From Enterobacter asburiae (GTDB lineage: Bacteria; Pseudomonadota; Gammaproteobacteria; Enterobacterales; Enterobacteriaceae): 64,000 bases of DNA. This document shows positions 17,749 to 25,937 of this stretch, one piece after another. Below the pieces are notes generated by a model. The model saw only the letters and a list, made by a program, of their open reading frames with translations. It was not told where the DNA came from and did no database searches. The position numbers and the translations under genes were made by a program. The DNA is taken from contig NZ_AP019632.1 in the NCBI RefSeq assembly GCF_007035645.1, positions 3,100,001-3,164,000 on the forward strand, in the 5' to 3' direction. Each line of letters opens with the position of its first letter. Position 1 is the stretch's first letter.

Positions 17749-19116
17749 TTATCGATGATAACAAATTATTTCTTCTATCTTTTGCATAGGAACGCCAAGC
17801 CTAATCAATAGTGCCAGTTTTGTAAGTATCTCCGTAGCCTGCATATGTTTATAGATTTTGCTTGGTGTTTCTGAAAATAATGGCTGGTGTATAATTTGAT
17901 TTCGCGACTTACATACTTCATTGATACTTATTTTTTTAAGATCTAACTTAATAACAACCGATTCAGGAAGGCTTTTTATAAAATGATGGATGCAACTTTC
18001 AGTATTGTGCTTACTCTTATTTGTTCTCTTTATCGCACGAATGAAATCACCAAGTGGTGCGCCTGGAAATTTCTTGGCTAATAAACACCTTGATCTATTC
18101 AACAATTTTGATAATAACGCTTCATCGACATAACATGATTTTCTTATCGTCATGGATTCAATCATCCTATAAAAACCAAGAAACTTTTCTTCATTGCTGT
18201 GAACCATGGAGTAAGTCACATATTTTTTAACGAGTTCTTTGATCTCGTGGTTTTCAGGATTAAAATATCCCTCCCAAACAGAATCGGGAAAATTTTTCTC
18301 TGAGTCATCGTGATATATAGTCGAATAGGTTAAAAACATGCCAGTATTGATAGTTTTATGATCTTCTTTTTTTTCTTTTATGTAAATCTGAATGTTTTCT
18401 CGCCCATAGTTAGAAACACTATTAGTTTTAATATTTGATATCATTAGCGAACCACCAATGAAGAACCTTAATATCATATATAAATCAATATAGTTTTCGA
18501 TTAACCTATCAAGTCCAACAGGCTTTTCAAAGGAAACCGTAACATGAGGTTCAACGTCCATTCCTACTGTATGCAAACCACTTAAGCCACCGTATCGATA
18601 TGAATAATACAATCCAATCTTTCCGAGTCCGTCTATATTTTTCTCAAACTCAACACAATCATCATCATTAGGTAATTTATTTGAAAACCCAAGCCCACAT
18701 TCTATTATTTTATCTAACTTACGAGTACTGCCAGACCATTTTTTTATATTTTCTCCATGAATGCTTACACTGGTAAATAAAGAATTAGTATTCACCCTTG
18801 ATTTTGAATATAAGAAACCCTGAGCGGAGAATGTATAAGTATTGAATCTTCCATCACCCCCCATTCTCATAAAAGAGCTTTCATGTAATTCCAAACCAAA
18901 CAAAAGATAATAGCGAGTGCCTTTCTGAAACAAAATTGAATTCAATGCCATAACTTCTGAGTATGCACGATTCATTTTACTATTAAAATCAAGCAATCGA
19001 ATTTCTATTCCATCATCATCTATTGACAATTCTGAAACATAATTACCTCCATCTATTGTTACATACCCTGTAAGACACTCATTGACATTATCTGTATAAT
19101 AATCAATCTCATCCAT
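17749..19116 (-). CDS. ApeA-like protein with a C-terminal HEPN domain (predicted anti-phage RNase)
   Basis: 455 residues from the ATG at 19116, which has AGGA nine bases upstream; an ATG two codons earlier is possible. The N-terminal two thirds resemble the ApeA/Apea-like N-terminal domain (GYVTIDGGNYVSELSIDDDGIEI, then a beta-rich region). The C-terminal third is alpha-helical with the HEPN motif R-N-x-x-x-H (KSRNQIIHQPLF, near residues 405-410), the usual RNase active site. ApeA is a single-gene defence system that acts by abortive infection. It lies alone, convergent to the exported-protein cluster, in the same element as the CBASS-like pair. Assignment is from motifs and overall layout; the protein is shorter than some ApeA members. 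Confidence 0.7.
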   Translation of the reverse strand: MDEIDYYTDNVNECLTGYVTIDGGNYVSELSIDDDGIEIRLLDFNSKMNRAYSEVMALNSILFQKGTRYYLLFGLELHESSFMRMGGDGRFNTYTFSAQGFLYSKSRVNTNSLFTSVSIHGENIKKWSGSTRKLDKIIECGLGFSNKLPNDDDCVEFEKNIDGLGKIGLYYSYRYGGLSGLHTVGMDVEPHVTVSFEKPVGLDRLIENYIDLYMILRFFIGGSLMISNIKTNSVSNYGRENIQIYIKEKKEDHKTINTGMFLTYSTIYHDDSEKNFPDSVWEGYFNPENHEIKELVKKYVTYSMVHSNEEKFLGFYRMIESMTIRKSCYVDEALLSKLLNRSRCLLAKKFPGAPLGDFIRAIKRTNKSKHNTESCIHHFIKSLPESVVIKLDLKKISINEVCKSRNQIIHQPLFSETPSKIYKHMQATEILTKLALLIRLGVPMQKIEEIICYHR

Positions 19117-19345
19117 AATCATTCATCCTGTTCATGCATCAAACTTTAAACTCGTTAGATTATGTTTATAACAATAGCACGTAAAGATCATCACTATGAT
19201 GGTTTTAGTGAGAATAAACCCGCTACTACACACAGAAGACAGCATCCCAATATTGATTAGACTTTATGAATCATCTTGCTCATGTTGTATCCCATTGGCT
19301 ATTTTAGCCAAGATTCAAACAGAAGTTGCTCATGATCACAAGATA

Positions 19346-19412
19346 TCAATAGGGTATACCTGATTAAGACCATGACACAAAGTCTCAATAGGGTTAAATT
19401 GGACTCTATTGA
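19346..19412. repeat. Res-like dyad sites upstream of the resolvase gene
   Basis: TCAATAGGGT (19385-19394) and its near inverse ACTCTATTGA (19403-19412) form a 28-bp imperfect dyad, the size of a resolvase subsite. A further copy of TCAATAGGGT lies at 19346-19355, and the related CATATGGGTATAC near 19434. The cluster ends 60 bp before the resolvase start. Confidence 0.6.
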
Positions 19413-19472
19413 CAACAAAAGCACGCACTGTATCATATGGGTATACATTTAATATTCAAAAGAGAATTCATA

Positions 19473-20087
19473 ATGAATGTCCGTATCTATTGCCGTGCAT
19501 CTACCGAAGGCCAACATGCTGATCGTGCATTAGTTAGCCTGCGCGAATTTGCGAAAAGCAAAAACTGGCAAGTAGCCGGAGAATACATTGAGAATGCAAG
19601 TGGTGCGAAGCTGGAGCGTATGGAACTGATGCGCCTACTTGCGGAAGCACAGCCTGGAGATTTGCTTCTAATTGAAGCGATTGACCGTCTCAGTCGTCTT
19701 CAACATGAAGAATGGGCTGAACTCAAAGCTACGTTGAACAGTAAAGGGCTGGTGATCGTATCAATGGACTTACCGACCAGTTGGCAGATGGTTGAAATGG
19801 CCGGTAACGACCTTACCAGTGGCATTCTTAGGGCAGTCAATGCAATGCTGATCGATATCCTTGCGACAATGGCACGACAAGATTATGAGACCCGCCGTAA
19901 ACGCCAGGCACAGGGGATCGAGAGAGCAAAACAGGCAGGTTTGTATATGGGAAAAGAAAAAGATATGGAAGCCCGTGAGACTGTTCGCGAAATGCTGGCA
20001 CAGAACGTTAAACCAGCCCACATCATGAAGGCGGCGGATATCAGCCGCGCCACCTTTTACCGAATCAAGAAAGAGCTTTTGTGTTAA
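19473..20087 (+). CDS. Small serine recombinase (resolvase/invertase family)
   Basis: 204 residues from the ATG giving MNVRIYCRAST; a longer frame from 19437 is less likely. The catalytic serine is in YCRAST (S10), with EAIDRLSRL near residue 70, the long helix region KRQAQGIERAKQAGLYMGK near residue 150, and a C-terminal helix-turn-helix (AHIMKAADISRATFYRIKKEL). This is a resolvase of the Tn3/Pin class, distinct from the large integrase at the left end. With the res-like sites upstream it probably resolves multimers of an excised circular form or inverts a local segment. No inverted segment is evident, so resolution is the simpler reading. Confidence 0.9.
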   Translation: MNVRIYCRASTEGQHADRALVSLREFAKSKNWQVAGEYIENASGAKLERMELMRLLAEAQPGDLLLIEAIDRLSRLQHEEWAELKATLNSKGLVIVSMDLPTSWQMVEMAGNDLTSGILRAVNAMLIDILATMARQDYETRRKRQAQGIERAKQAGLYMGKEKDMEARETVREMLAQNVKPAHIMKAADISRATFYRIKKELLC

Positions 20088-20163
20088 AAACGGACTTGAT
20101 AACGGTATTTTCTGCCCATATGTCCTGACTTGGAAACGCTCATATTACCATTAAGGATATCAC

Positions 20164-20610
20164 ATGGCAGATAACTCGTTCTTCAAAAGTATCGATGAAA
20201 AAATAGGCAGACAAAAACAAGAGCAGATTGAAGAAAAAGAAACGTTGATTCATGAACGAGAACGCTTATCAGAAATTATTGAATTTCTCGTACCAGAGGT
20301 TGAAACATACAAAAATGGGCTACTTGAAAGAGGAATCCACGCTGAAATTTCTTCATCTGCACGGCATATAAGCTTCAATATGAAGTATAAAGATGGCGGG
20401 AAGCATGAACTTTTATTATCAGAAACTGAGCGATTTGATGGTCGCTATTCGATAACAACATTTTCTACAAACGATGATGGTCGTACTTTTAGCTCTACAA
20501 ACGGTGCATCTTATAGTTCAACTACTTGGTCGAATGATGATTTCATTAAAGCTTTAGAACGGCATATCAATGATTTCTTGTTCTATGCGAATCGTCATGG
20601 TGGTCTTTAA
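20164..20610 (+). CDS. Hypothetical protein with an N-terminal coiled coil
   Basis: 148 residues, not recognised. Residues 10-45 are rich in Lys, Glu and Gln with heptad-like spacing (DEKIGRQKQEQIEEKETLIHERERLSEIIEFL), which suggests a coiled coil. The middle is beta-rich (HISFNMKYKDGGKHELLLSE), followed by a Ser/Thr-rich stretch. No signal peptide or membrane segment. It follows the resolvase by 76 bp in the same direction and ends before a good terminator. Function unknown. Confidence 0.6.
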   Translation: MADNSFFKSIDEKIGRQKQEQIEEKETLIHERERLSEIIEFLVPEVETYKNGLLERGIHAEISSSARHISFNMKYKDGGKHELLLSETERFDGRYSITTFSTNDDGRTFSSTNGASYSSTTWSNDDFIKALERHINDFLFYANRHGGL

Positions 20611-20629
20611 ACAACGACCGGTGTATTAC

Positions 20630-20662
20630 AAGCCTCGCTGAAGTGCGAGGCTTTATTTTATC
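20630..20662 (+). terminator. Rho-independent terminator after the gene at 20164
   Basis: A 9-bp perfect stem AAGCCTCGC/GCGAGGCTT (20630-20638 with 20645-20653) with a six-base loop, then TTTATTTTA. It separates the rightward genes from the leftward CBASS-like pair. Confidence 0.85.
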
Positions 20663-20830
20663 CATACCAATGCTCGATTTCGATAACAGCAACACATTCG
20701 TCAACCAGCAACAGTCAAATACTTTCCTATATTCAGTCTAAACTGTTGTAAAATTTGTCAATAGCCTGACTTTGACAAATTCATGTAATCTGATGCGTAA
20801 TTTTACTTCTCAACTTAGGTTATGAATGCA

Positions 20831-21418
20831 TCAAATCCAGTTCAACCTGTGGCATACCAAAAAAACAATTATACCTAAAATTAAAATCAAAAATATTTTT
20901 AATGTATTTGGGAATTTATCTTTCCAAAAAGTTAAGGATAACTGTTCCTCAATCCATCGCTTCTCCAATTCACTGTAAAATTTATAGTGGGCATACCAAT
21001 TACTACCACAAATTTGTTTAGTAATTGTGCTATTATCAAAATCTTGCATCAGAACTTCAAGTTCCTGAATATACTTTGCTGAATCTGGCTGGCTCTCTGA
21101 TTTTGCATCGTAATACAGTCGTTCAATCTTTCTGAAGATATCAGTTTGGCTTTTACCCGCCTCTTCATATTTACTTTTATCACCATCATAGAAATTAATG
21201 TATAGGCTACCAATGCTCAGAATAATAAAAATGGCAGAAATATTCTTAGAACTCATCTCATCCATGTAAAGACCAAGAACAGATACTGCGAGTGATATTA
21301 TGCCAATCCAGCCAGGGAGCTTACTTACAATGTCAAATGTTGCAAAAGTTTTCTTTGCTCCGAACCCAACATTGTATCCAGCAGAAGCAATATGATTCAG
21401 CAAGTCATTTTTTAGCAT
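20831..21418 (-). CDS. SLATT-type membrane effector of a CBASS-like system
   Basis: 195 residues. Two membrane segments lie near the N-terminus (about 36-52, WIGIISLAVSVLGLYM; about 58-76, SKNISAIFIILSIGSLYIN). A charged, helical cytoplasmic region follows (YEEAGKSQTDIFRKIERLYYDAKSES), then a third hydrophobic segment at the C-terminus (IFLILILGIIVFLVC). This matches SLATT proteins, predicted pore-forming effectors found beside cyclic-nucleotide synthases. It starts five bases after the CD-NTase stop, so the two are co-expressed and probably coupled. Predicted role: on activation by the nucleotide signal it damages the inner membrane and stops phage spread. Not tested; assignment rests on topology and partner. 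Confidence 0.75.
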   Translation of the reverse strand: MLKNDLLNHIASAGYNVGFGAKKTFATFDIVSKLPGWIGIISLAVSVLGLYMDEMSSKNISAIFIILSIGSLYINFYDGDKSKYEEAGKSQTDIFRKIERLYYDAKSESQPDSAKYIQELEVLMQDFDNSTITKQICGSNWYAHYKFYSELEKRWIEEQLSLTFWKDKFPNTLKIFLILILGIIVFLVCHRLNWI

Positions 21419-21423
21419 GTTTT

Positions 21424-22782
21424 TTACTCAATTGGAATGTCGATAGTAGCCTGGGCAATTACTATATGATTCTTAACGATATAACACCAAACCTTATGAC
21501 TACCTCTGAACTTTGTATGTTCAGTATGGGTAGTTTGACCTAAAATTATTTGGCCTCGAATTTCATCACGTCCTTCAGCCTCTTTACCTCTATTCAATAC
21601 TTTCCAGTATATGTCATAAGGTTCAGGAATCAGATCTAAACTTGCTTGATTGATCGAGAATGATAAGGTCCTATTAGGCGGTAACCAAGGTCGAGCTATA
21701 TCCGAAAGGTAAGCTCTAAGCGAGCGTTCCCTATACCCACTTTCTTTGACAATACAGTTTACTTCAAGTGGATATCTAATATCGACATCATCAAATTTTT
21801 CATCTGTAAATTCTTCCGTGTTACGCCATGTGCGGGCAAAGTATGATTCATTAACGAAATTAGCTGACTCCAGCCCCAGAGAGTCTTGCATTTCCGTTGC
21901 TGCTTTAGGAAAAGTAAGTCCGAAAACTTCCCGCCAATGCTCATGACTTTTCTTTGTATAGCCGTTCTCGTACGCGTCAATCGCTTGTGTGCATAGCTTG
22001 AAGGCACGTTTTGCTTGTCGCTGGAAATTTTTGTAGACCTTAACCCTTTGTCCACTGCCTATTGCAGCATAGTGTTCATGAACGTCTTCTTTTTGCAAAA
22101 AATCAAAAAAGTCACGGCACATGAAACCATAACTAACCATTCCAGTTTCATCATAATCATCGGTTTGTTTAAGGAACCTCCATGCTAACGTGTCAATAAG
22201 AAGTCCTCCCATGTCTACTGTATTTCTGTTTTTCCAAGCTCGCAACATGCGACAAAGATTATGGAGATTACGACTTTTGTTATTTCGGAAATTCCTCATT
22301 TCGGTAATTTCCATACGAGGTTTAGTTACCCGCCACCCACCATTACCATTGTCAGCTTTCGTATCAGGGTATTTAAAATGTTCTCCGTCAGCAAAGACTG
22401 GTTGAACCTCTATATGGAAAGAGTCAAAAACAATCTGCACTACTAATCGATCAACCTTGACTTCCTGCTGAGAAAAGGTTTGTTTTAAAGCATCTTTTAC
22501 ATCACGAAGTAAACGTCGTTGAGGATTCAATCCTTCTTGATAAGCCTCCCACAACCCTGAAGGCATAATGTACAGCATATCTAAATCTGACGTTTTGCTG
22601 ACCGCCGTACGACGACCTGCTGAACCAACCTTCAGTCGATTATTGAAACCGTTTTCAGTTTCCCGAAACCGTATATTAAGCCTTCTTGTGGCATTTTTGT
22701 AATGTGTTGCAATTGCCGTCATTCGTTCATCAGGTATTTTCAAATTGTCCAGGAAAACACGAAACATCTCTGCTGTTTGCAT
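21424..22782 (-). CDS. CD-NTase, CBASS nucleotidyltransferase with AGS-C-type sensor domain
   Basis: 452 residues. The nucleotidyltransferase core shows the pol-beta motif G53-S54 ... D66-L-D68 (KVGSAGRRTAV...SDLDMLYIMP) and a third acidic position near E125 (FHIEVQPVF). The central helical part follows (ISEMRNF-like region near 160-200). The last 130 residues (from about DVDIRYPLEVNCIVKESG) look like the adenylyl/guanylyl and SMODS C-terminal sensor domain (AGS-C): they end in a beta-rich unit with GSHKVWCYIVKNHIVIAQA. Such enzymes make cyclic oligonucleotides or related signals after phage infection. The ATG has AAGGA upstream. It is the first gene of the leftward pair. Which nucleotide it makes cannot be told from sequence. 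Confidence 0.85.
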   Translation of the reverse strand: MQTAEMFRVFLDNLKIPDERMTAIATHYKNATRRLNIRFRETENGFNNRLKVGSAGRRTAVSKTSDLDMLYIMPSGLWEAYQEGLNPQRRLLRDVKDALKQTFSQQEVKVDRLVVQIVFDSFHIEVQPVFADGEHFKYPDTKADNGNGGWRVTKPRMEITEMRNFRNNKSRNLHNLCRMLRAWKNRNTVDMGGLLIDTLAWRFLKQTDDYDETGMVSYGFMCRDFFDFLQKEDVHEHYAAIGSGQRVKVYKNFQRQAKRAFKLCTQAIDAYENGYTKKSHEHWREVFGLTFPKAATEMQDSLGLESANFVNESYFARTWRNTEEFTDEKFDDVDIRYPLEVNCIVKESGYRERSLRAYLSDIARPWLPPNRTLSFSINQASLDLIPEPYDIYWKVLNRGKEAEGRDEIRGQIILGQTTHTEHTKFRGSHKVWCYIVKNHIVIAQATIDIPIE

Positions 22783-23586
22783 CTAATTATCCTTAACTGT
22801 CCAGAGGTTACACAATCTGCTGGTACTAACGTTAGTAATCAAACCTTTTCATTACTTTCGTCAAATCAAGCACTTTTGAAGCCTGCATTTTAGAAAGCAT
22901 ACGGAGGCTAATGCTAATACAAAAAGTATGTTTTTCATCCTTTTTCACACAATTACACAATCCCAATTAAAATACTAATTATATCAATAACATAAACATT
23001 ACAGAGAGAACTAAAGAAAGTCTTGACCGAGCAAGGAAGGTAGGTAAAAGTTAGGCTGACTGGTTGCAACAGATATTCGTAAGCGACTTCTGGAAGCCAA
23101 TATGAAGAGGTCTCAGCCAGCCAAAAGTGGGATTGAGTCTTCCTACGATCAAAGGAAATAGGAACATGCATCAAGAATGATGGGCAAGTTCCAACAACCC
23201 AAAAACACGACCGCGAGCGAAGCGAGTTCCGTCAAGCGAAGCGAAGACGGACAGTGAATGCTGGTTAAAAAGCAATCAAAAAACTACATTTTTCTCTATA
23301 TATAAAATATAAAAATTTAAAAATGTAGTTATGTAGTTGGACACTCACTTCGTTCGTGTCCCTCGCTTCGCTCGGAATTCTGAATTTATATATGTATCTA
23401 TAAGCAATACAATAAGCAATGCAATTATCGTTGAACTATCATGCATCTGACCAAAGCATAAAGTTAACCAAGTTCAAATCATGCCTTAAAACGCTCTGAG
23501 CGAGGCCGTAAGCGATTTTTATGATATGGGTAATGCGATTGCATACCCTGGAAAGAAAAACGTGCTACGGGCTTCCTGTGTGATAT
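22783..23586. other. 804-bp intergenic region: CBASS promoter side and origin-like repeats
   Basis: No convincing gene. The left part should hold the promoter for the CD-NTase. The right part contains nested inverted repeats (listed separately), an AT-rich core of about 60 bp (23281-23340) and clusters of GCGAAGCGA-like units. A short leftward frame (22953-23174) has no support as a gene. Confidence 0.5.
23214..23374. repeat. Nested inverted repeats, origin-like
   Basis: Outer arms CGAGCGAAGCGAG (23214-23226) and its exact inverse CTCGCTTCGCTCG (23362-23374) enclose inner arms CTACATTTTT (23284-23293) and AAAAATGTAG (23319-23328), with an AT-rich stretch between. It lies about 210 bp downstream of the Gp2-like gene's stop. 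The layout could be a replication or resolution site for an excised form; this is inference. Confidence 0.5.
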
Positions 23587-24309
23587 TTACGAATTCAGTG
23601 CTTTGCTACTCAATTTTGATGTTGAGTACATGCGCGTTCCCTTCCCTGTTTGCGCTTTACCGCGTTCTTTTGCCAGGTAAGAAAGCCAGAATACCGGACC
23701 TTCGAGTGATGAAGGATCGTCACGATGAATGACGTAGTGATCGGGATAGTCTTTAGTGGCTTTAGACAAGTTTACCAGCGTTGCTTTACCACCTGTCAGT
23801 TTCATCCAGATATCCGTAATAATACCAGCGATCCCTCTGTCTGGCGTTCCAAACCATCTTACCGAACGATGTGGAAGTGCAATCCAGCAATGGTAATGGG
23901 GTTGTGAAGCCTTTTCCTGTTCGCAAACCCAACCGTAAGCAAAATCGATGATAGGTTCTAATAAACCGTTGTTTCCAGACTCCAGGCGGTCACGTAATCG
24001 TTTGAACAGGTTGCGTATGTATTTGTTACCAGCTTCAACAGAAGTGAACTCAGGGAGGTGGAGATCAAAACGGGTCAGGAACACTCGACTGTAGAGCTTC
24101 AGGATTGCTTTCAGTTCGTTGATTGTTGACATAAGTATGTCATGACGAACACTAGAGCCGATTCTTGTGTTAATACGGTATTCATGACCATCATGAACAA
24201 AGGAGTTGCCATTAATGGTTTTGTAACGTCCGTGTTCATGGTAGACGGTACGAAAACTTGTTGTCGATAAGATCGACGATTCGAAGAGCGCTTGAGATTG
24301 CTGCATCAT
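23587..24309 (-). CDS. Inovirus Gp2 / YagK-YfjJ C-terminal domain protein
   Basis: About 240 residues from the ATG at 24309; a GTG at 24348 would add 13 residues, but its AGGAGGT is directly adjacent. The protein matches the layout of the inovirus Gp2/YagK/YfjJ family: RINTRIGSSVRHDILMSTINELKAI, then FDLHLP, then QPHYHCWIALPH (an H-x-H motif) and YLAKERGKAQTGKGTRMYSTS near the end. The H-x-H motif recalls HUH replication proteins, and a role in replication of the element is plausible but unproven. Such genes are common in integrated phage satellites. In the integrated state the native ybiT promoter, to its right, points towards it. Confidence 0.75.
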   Translation of the reverse strand: MMQQSQALFESSILSTTSFRTVYHEHGRYKTINGNSFVHDGHEYRINTRIGSSVRHDILMSTINELKAILKLYSRVFLTRFDLHLPEFTSVEAGNKYIRNLFKRLRDRLESGNNGLLEPIIDFAYGWVCEQEKASQPHYHCWIALPHRSVRWFGTPDRGIAGIITDIWMKLTGGKATLVNLSKATKDYPDHYVIHRDDPSSLEGPVFWLSYLAKERGKAQTGKGTRMYSTSKLSSKALNS

Positions 24310-24719
24310 TGTTAAACTAACCTTTTTGTACTCAGAAAGAGACCACACCTCCTACATAGTTACTACCTAAAACCACGGTAAAATAAGGGCATTTGCGATA
24401 GCGCAAAGCCGCCTTGTATCTGACGTTGGGGATGTTTTCGAGGGGAGAAATACTACGGAACAAAGTTTACGAAGATATTTATCAAACATTTAATCATAAC
24501 AGCAAGGAAAAAAAATGCAATTTATAATTTATCCGTACTGAACAGCGTATCCGATTTGCTGGATGACTATCCGATAATCTTTGGCAGAGTGGCTAAAATC
24601 ACCGGACCTGTATGAGGTTCTTGACCCAATGAAACTAAAATGTTTAAACAACGAAGACTGACCATTGTATGCAGGAAGACAAAAACCTCTCTCCCATCGC
24701 TTAATTCCCCCCTTTGAAA
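24310..24719. other. Right end of the element, no gene recognised
   Basis: About 410 bp between the Gp2-like gene and attR. A short leftward frame (24529-24870) crosses attR and is not credible. The region may hold the promoter of the Gp2-like gene. I see no other structure. Confidence 0.4.
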
Positions 24720-24743
24720 CTACATGGTGACGTTGCTGGTAAC
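24712..24743. other. attR, right junction of the integrated element
   Basis: Element sequence (beginning CTTTG at 24712) meets native ybiT sequence. The proposed crossover dinucleotide is GT at 24727-24728. From here to the right the sequence reads, on the minus strand, as the native start of ybiT. Confidence 0.75.
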
Positions 24744-24749
24744 TAACAC
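24720..24749 (-). pseudogene. ybiT: Detached native start of ybiT (nine codons, then TAG)
   Basis: On the minus strand GTG-TTA-GTT-ACC-AGC-AAC-GTC-ACC-ATG encodes MLVTSNVTM, the family N-terminus of YbiT (E. coli begins MLVSSNVTM), followed at once by TAG from the element. It marks the insertion point and leaves the native ybiT promoter upstream (to its right) facing into the element. Confidence 0.85.
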
Positions 24750-24971
24750 GGGGAGATTCCTGCGAAAAGTGTGATAAACACGGCATTATGCCACAATTCC
24801 GAATTGAGATCCCGTGTTGCGGCAATCCACTAAACTTTAACAAAATCGAAAAAAATGTGATTTCGTACACATCTGAATTCCCTGTTAGCGGGAATGCACA
24901 TATAATGCGCTCCCATCACAGATTCAGACTTATCAACTCATCGCCAGAATGGCTTAGATACCTCGCACAAC
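24750..24971. promoter_or_regulatory. Former ybiT-ldtB divergent promoter region
   Basis: 222 bp that in relatives separates ybiT and ldtB. Both native promoters should lie here. The element has cut ybiT off from its own, while ldtB is undisturbed. TATAATGC at about 24901-24908 is a good -10 for the rightward ldtB promoter. Confidence 0.5.
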
Positions 24972-25892
24972 ATGAACATGAAATTAACAACGCTTTTAGC
25001 GGCGGCGTTAGCCGTAGTAGGTTTTTGTAAGACCGCGTCTGCGGTGACGTATCCCCTGCCAACAGACGGTAGCCGTCTGGTAGGCCAGAACCAGGTTGTG
25101 ACGGTACCAGAAGGTAACTCTCAGCCACTGGAGTATTTCGCTGCGCAGTACCAGCTGGGCCTGTCTAACATGCTGGAAGCGAACCCGGGCGTTGACCCGT
25201 ATTTGCCGAAAGCGGGCACCGTGCTGAATATTCCTCAGCAGCTGATCCTGCCGGATACCGTTCATGAAGGTATCGTGATTAACAGCGCCGAAATGCGTCT
25301 GTATTACTACCCGAAAGGCACCAACACCGTTATCGTGCTGCCAATCGGTATCGGCCAGCTGGGTAAAGACACCCCGATGAACTGGACCACCAAGGTTGAG
25401 CGTAAGAAAGCGGGCCCAACCTGGACGCCGACTGCCAAAATGCACGCGGAATACATCGCTGCGGGTGAACCGCTGCCAGCCGTTGTACCGGCAGGCCCGG
25501 ATAACCCAATGGGTCTGTACGCGCTGTACATTGGCCGCCTGTACGCTATCCACGGTACCAACGCCAACTTCGGTATCGGCCTGCGCGTAAGCCACGGCTG
25601 CGTGCGCCTGCGTAACGACGACATCAAATTCCTGTTCGAAAACGTGCCGGTCGGTACGCGCGTGCAGTTCATCAACGAACCGGTGAAAGCGACCTCTGAG
25701 CCAGACGGCAGCCGCTACATCGAAGTGCACAACCCGCTGTCCACCAGCGAAGACCAGATCAACAACAACGAAATCGTCCCTGTTACGCTGAACAGCGCGG
25801 TACAGGCGGTGACTTCTCAGCCAGACGTAGAAACGGCGATTGTTGACCAGGCCGTGCAGAACCGCTCCGGTATGCCGGTGCGTTTGAACTGA
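24972..25892 (+). CDS. ldtB: LdtB (YbiS), L,D-transpeptidase
   Basis: 306 residues. The signal peptide is [24 protein letters not shown], giving a periplasmic protein. A LysM-like peptidoglycan-binding region ([29 protein letters not shown]) follows, then the YkuD catalytic domain with C210 in SHGCVRL and HGTNANFG before it. LdtB attaches Braun's lipoprotein to peptidoglycan, linking the outer membrane to the wall. It is a single gene with its own terminator. Its promoter region is shared with the displaced start of ybiT, but the coding sequence is intact. Confidence 0.96.
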   Translation: MNMKLTTLLAAALAVVGFCKTASAVTYPLPTDGSRLVGQNQVVTVPEGNSQPLEYFAAQYQLGLSNMLEANPGVDPYLPKAGTVLNIPQQLILPDTVHEGIVINSAEMRLYYYPKGTNTVIVLPIGIGQLGKDTPMNWTTKVERKKAGPTWTPTAKMHAEYIAAGEPLPAVVPAGPDNPMGLYALYIGRLYAIHGTNANFGIGLRVSHGCVRLRNDDIKFLFENVPVGTRVQFINEPVKATSEPDGSRYIEVHNPLSTSEDQINNNEIVPVTLNSAVQAVTSQPDVETAIVDQAVQNRSGMPVRLN

Positions 25893-25908
25893 TAGCGAAG
25901 CATTAAAA

Positions 25909-25937
25909 AAGCGGGCCTCGTTGCCCGCTTTTTTTTT
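25909..25937 (+). terminator. Rho-independent terminator after ldtB
   Basis: An 8-bp stem AAGCGGGC/GCCCGCTT (25909-25916 with 25923-25930) followed by a long T run. An A run on its left side means it may also work for the convergent GntR gene. Confidence 0.9.

Larger units (their letters stand above)
13814..24727. mobile_element. 10.9-kb integrated element carrying defence genes, inserted in ybiT
   Basis: Bounded by attL and attR in ybiT. It holds a large serine recombinase at the left end, three overlapping genes of unknown role, an ApeA-like HEPN gene, a small resolvase, a short unknown gene, a CD-NTase/SLATT pair and a Gp2/YagK-YfjJ-type gene at the right end. It is visibly AT-rich compared with the GC-rich flanks. 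No capsid, conjugation or tRNA genes are seen, so it is probably a non-self-transmissible genomic island or a satellite element. Distance between the GT cores is 10,914 bp. Confidence 0.85.

Noticed and set aside
23214..23374. GCGAAGCGA-type units as a possible CRISPR array
   Set aside because: There are only two full copies in opposite orientation, with no regular spacers and no cas genes.
24529..24870. Leftward frame of 113 codons across attR
   Set aside because: It crosses the element junction and the native ybiT start and shows no family likeness or ribosome-binding site.
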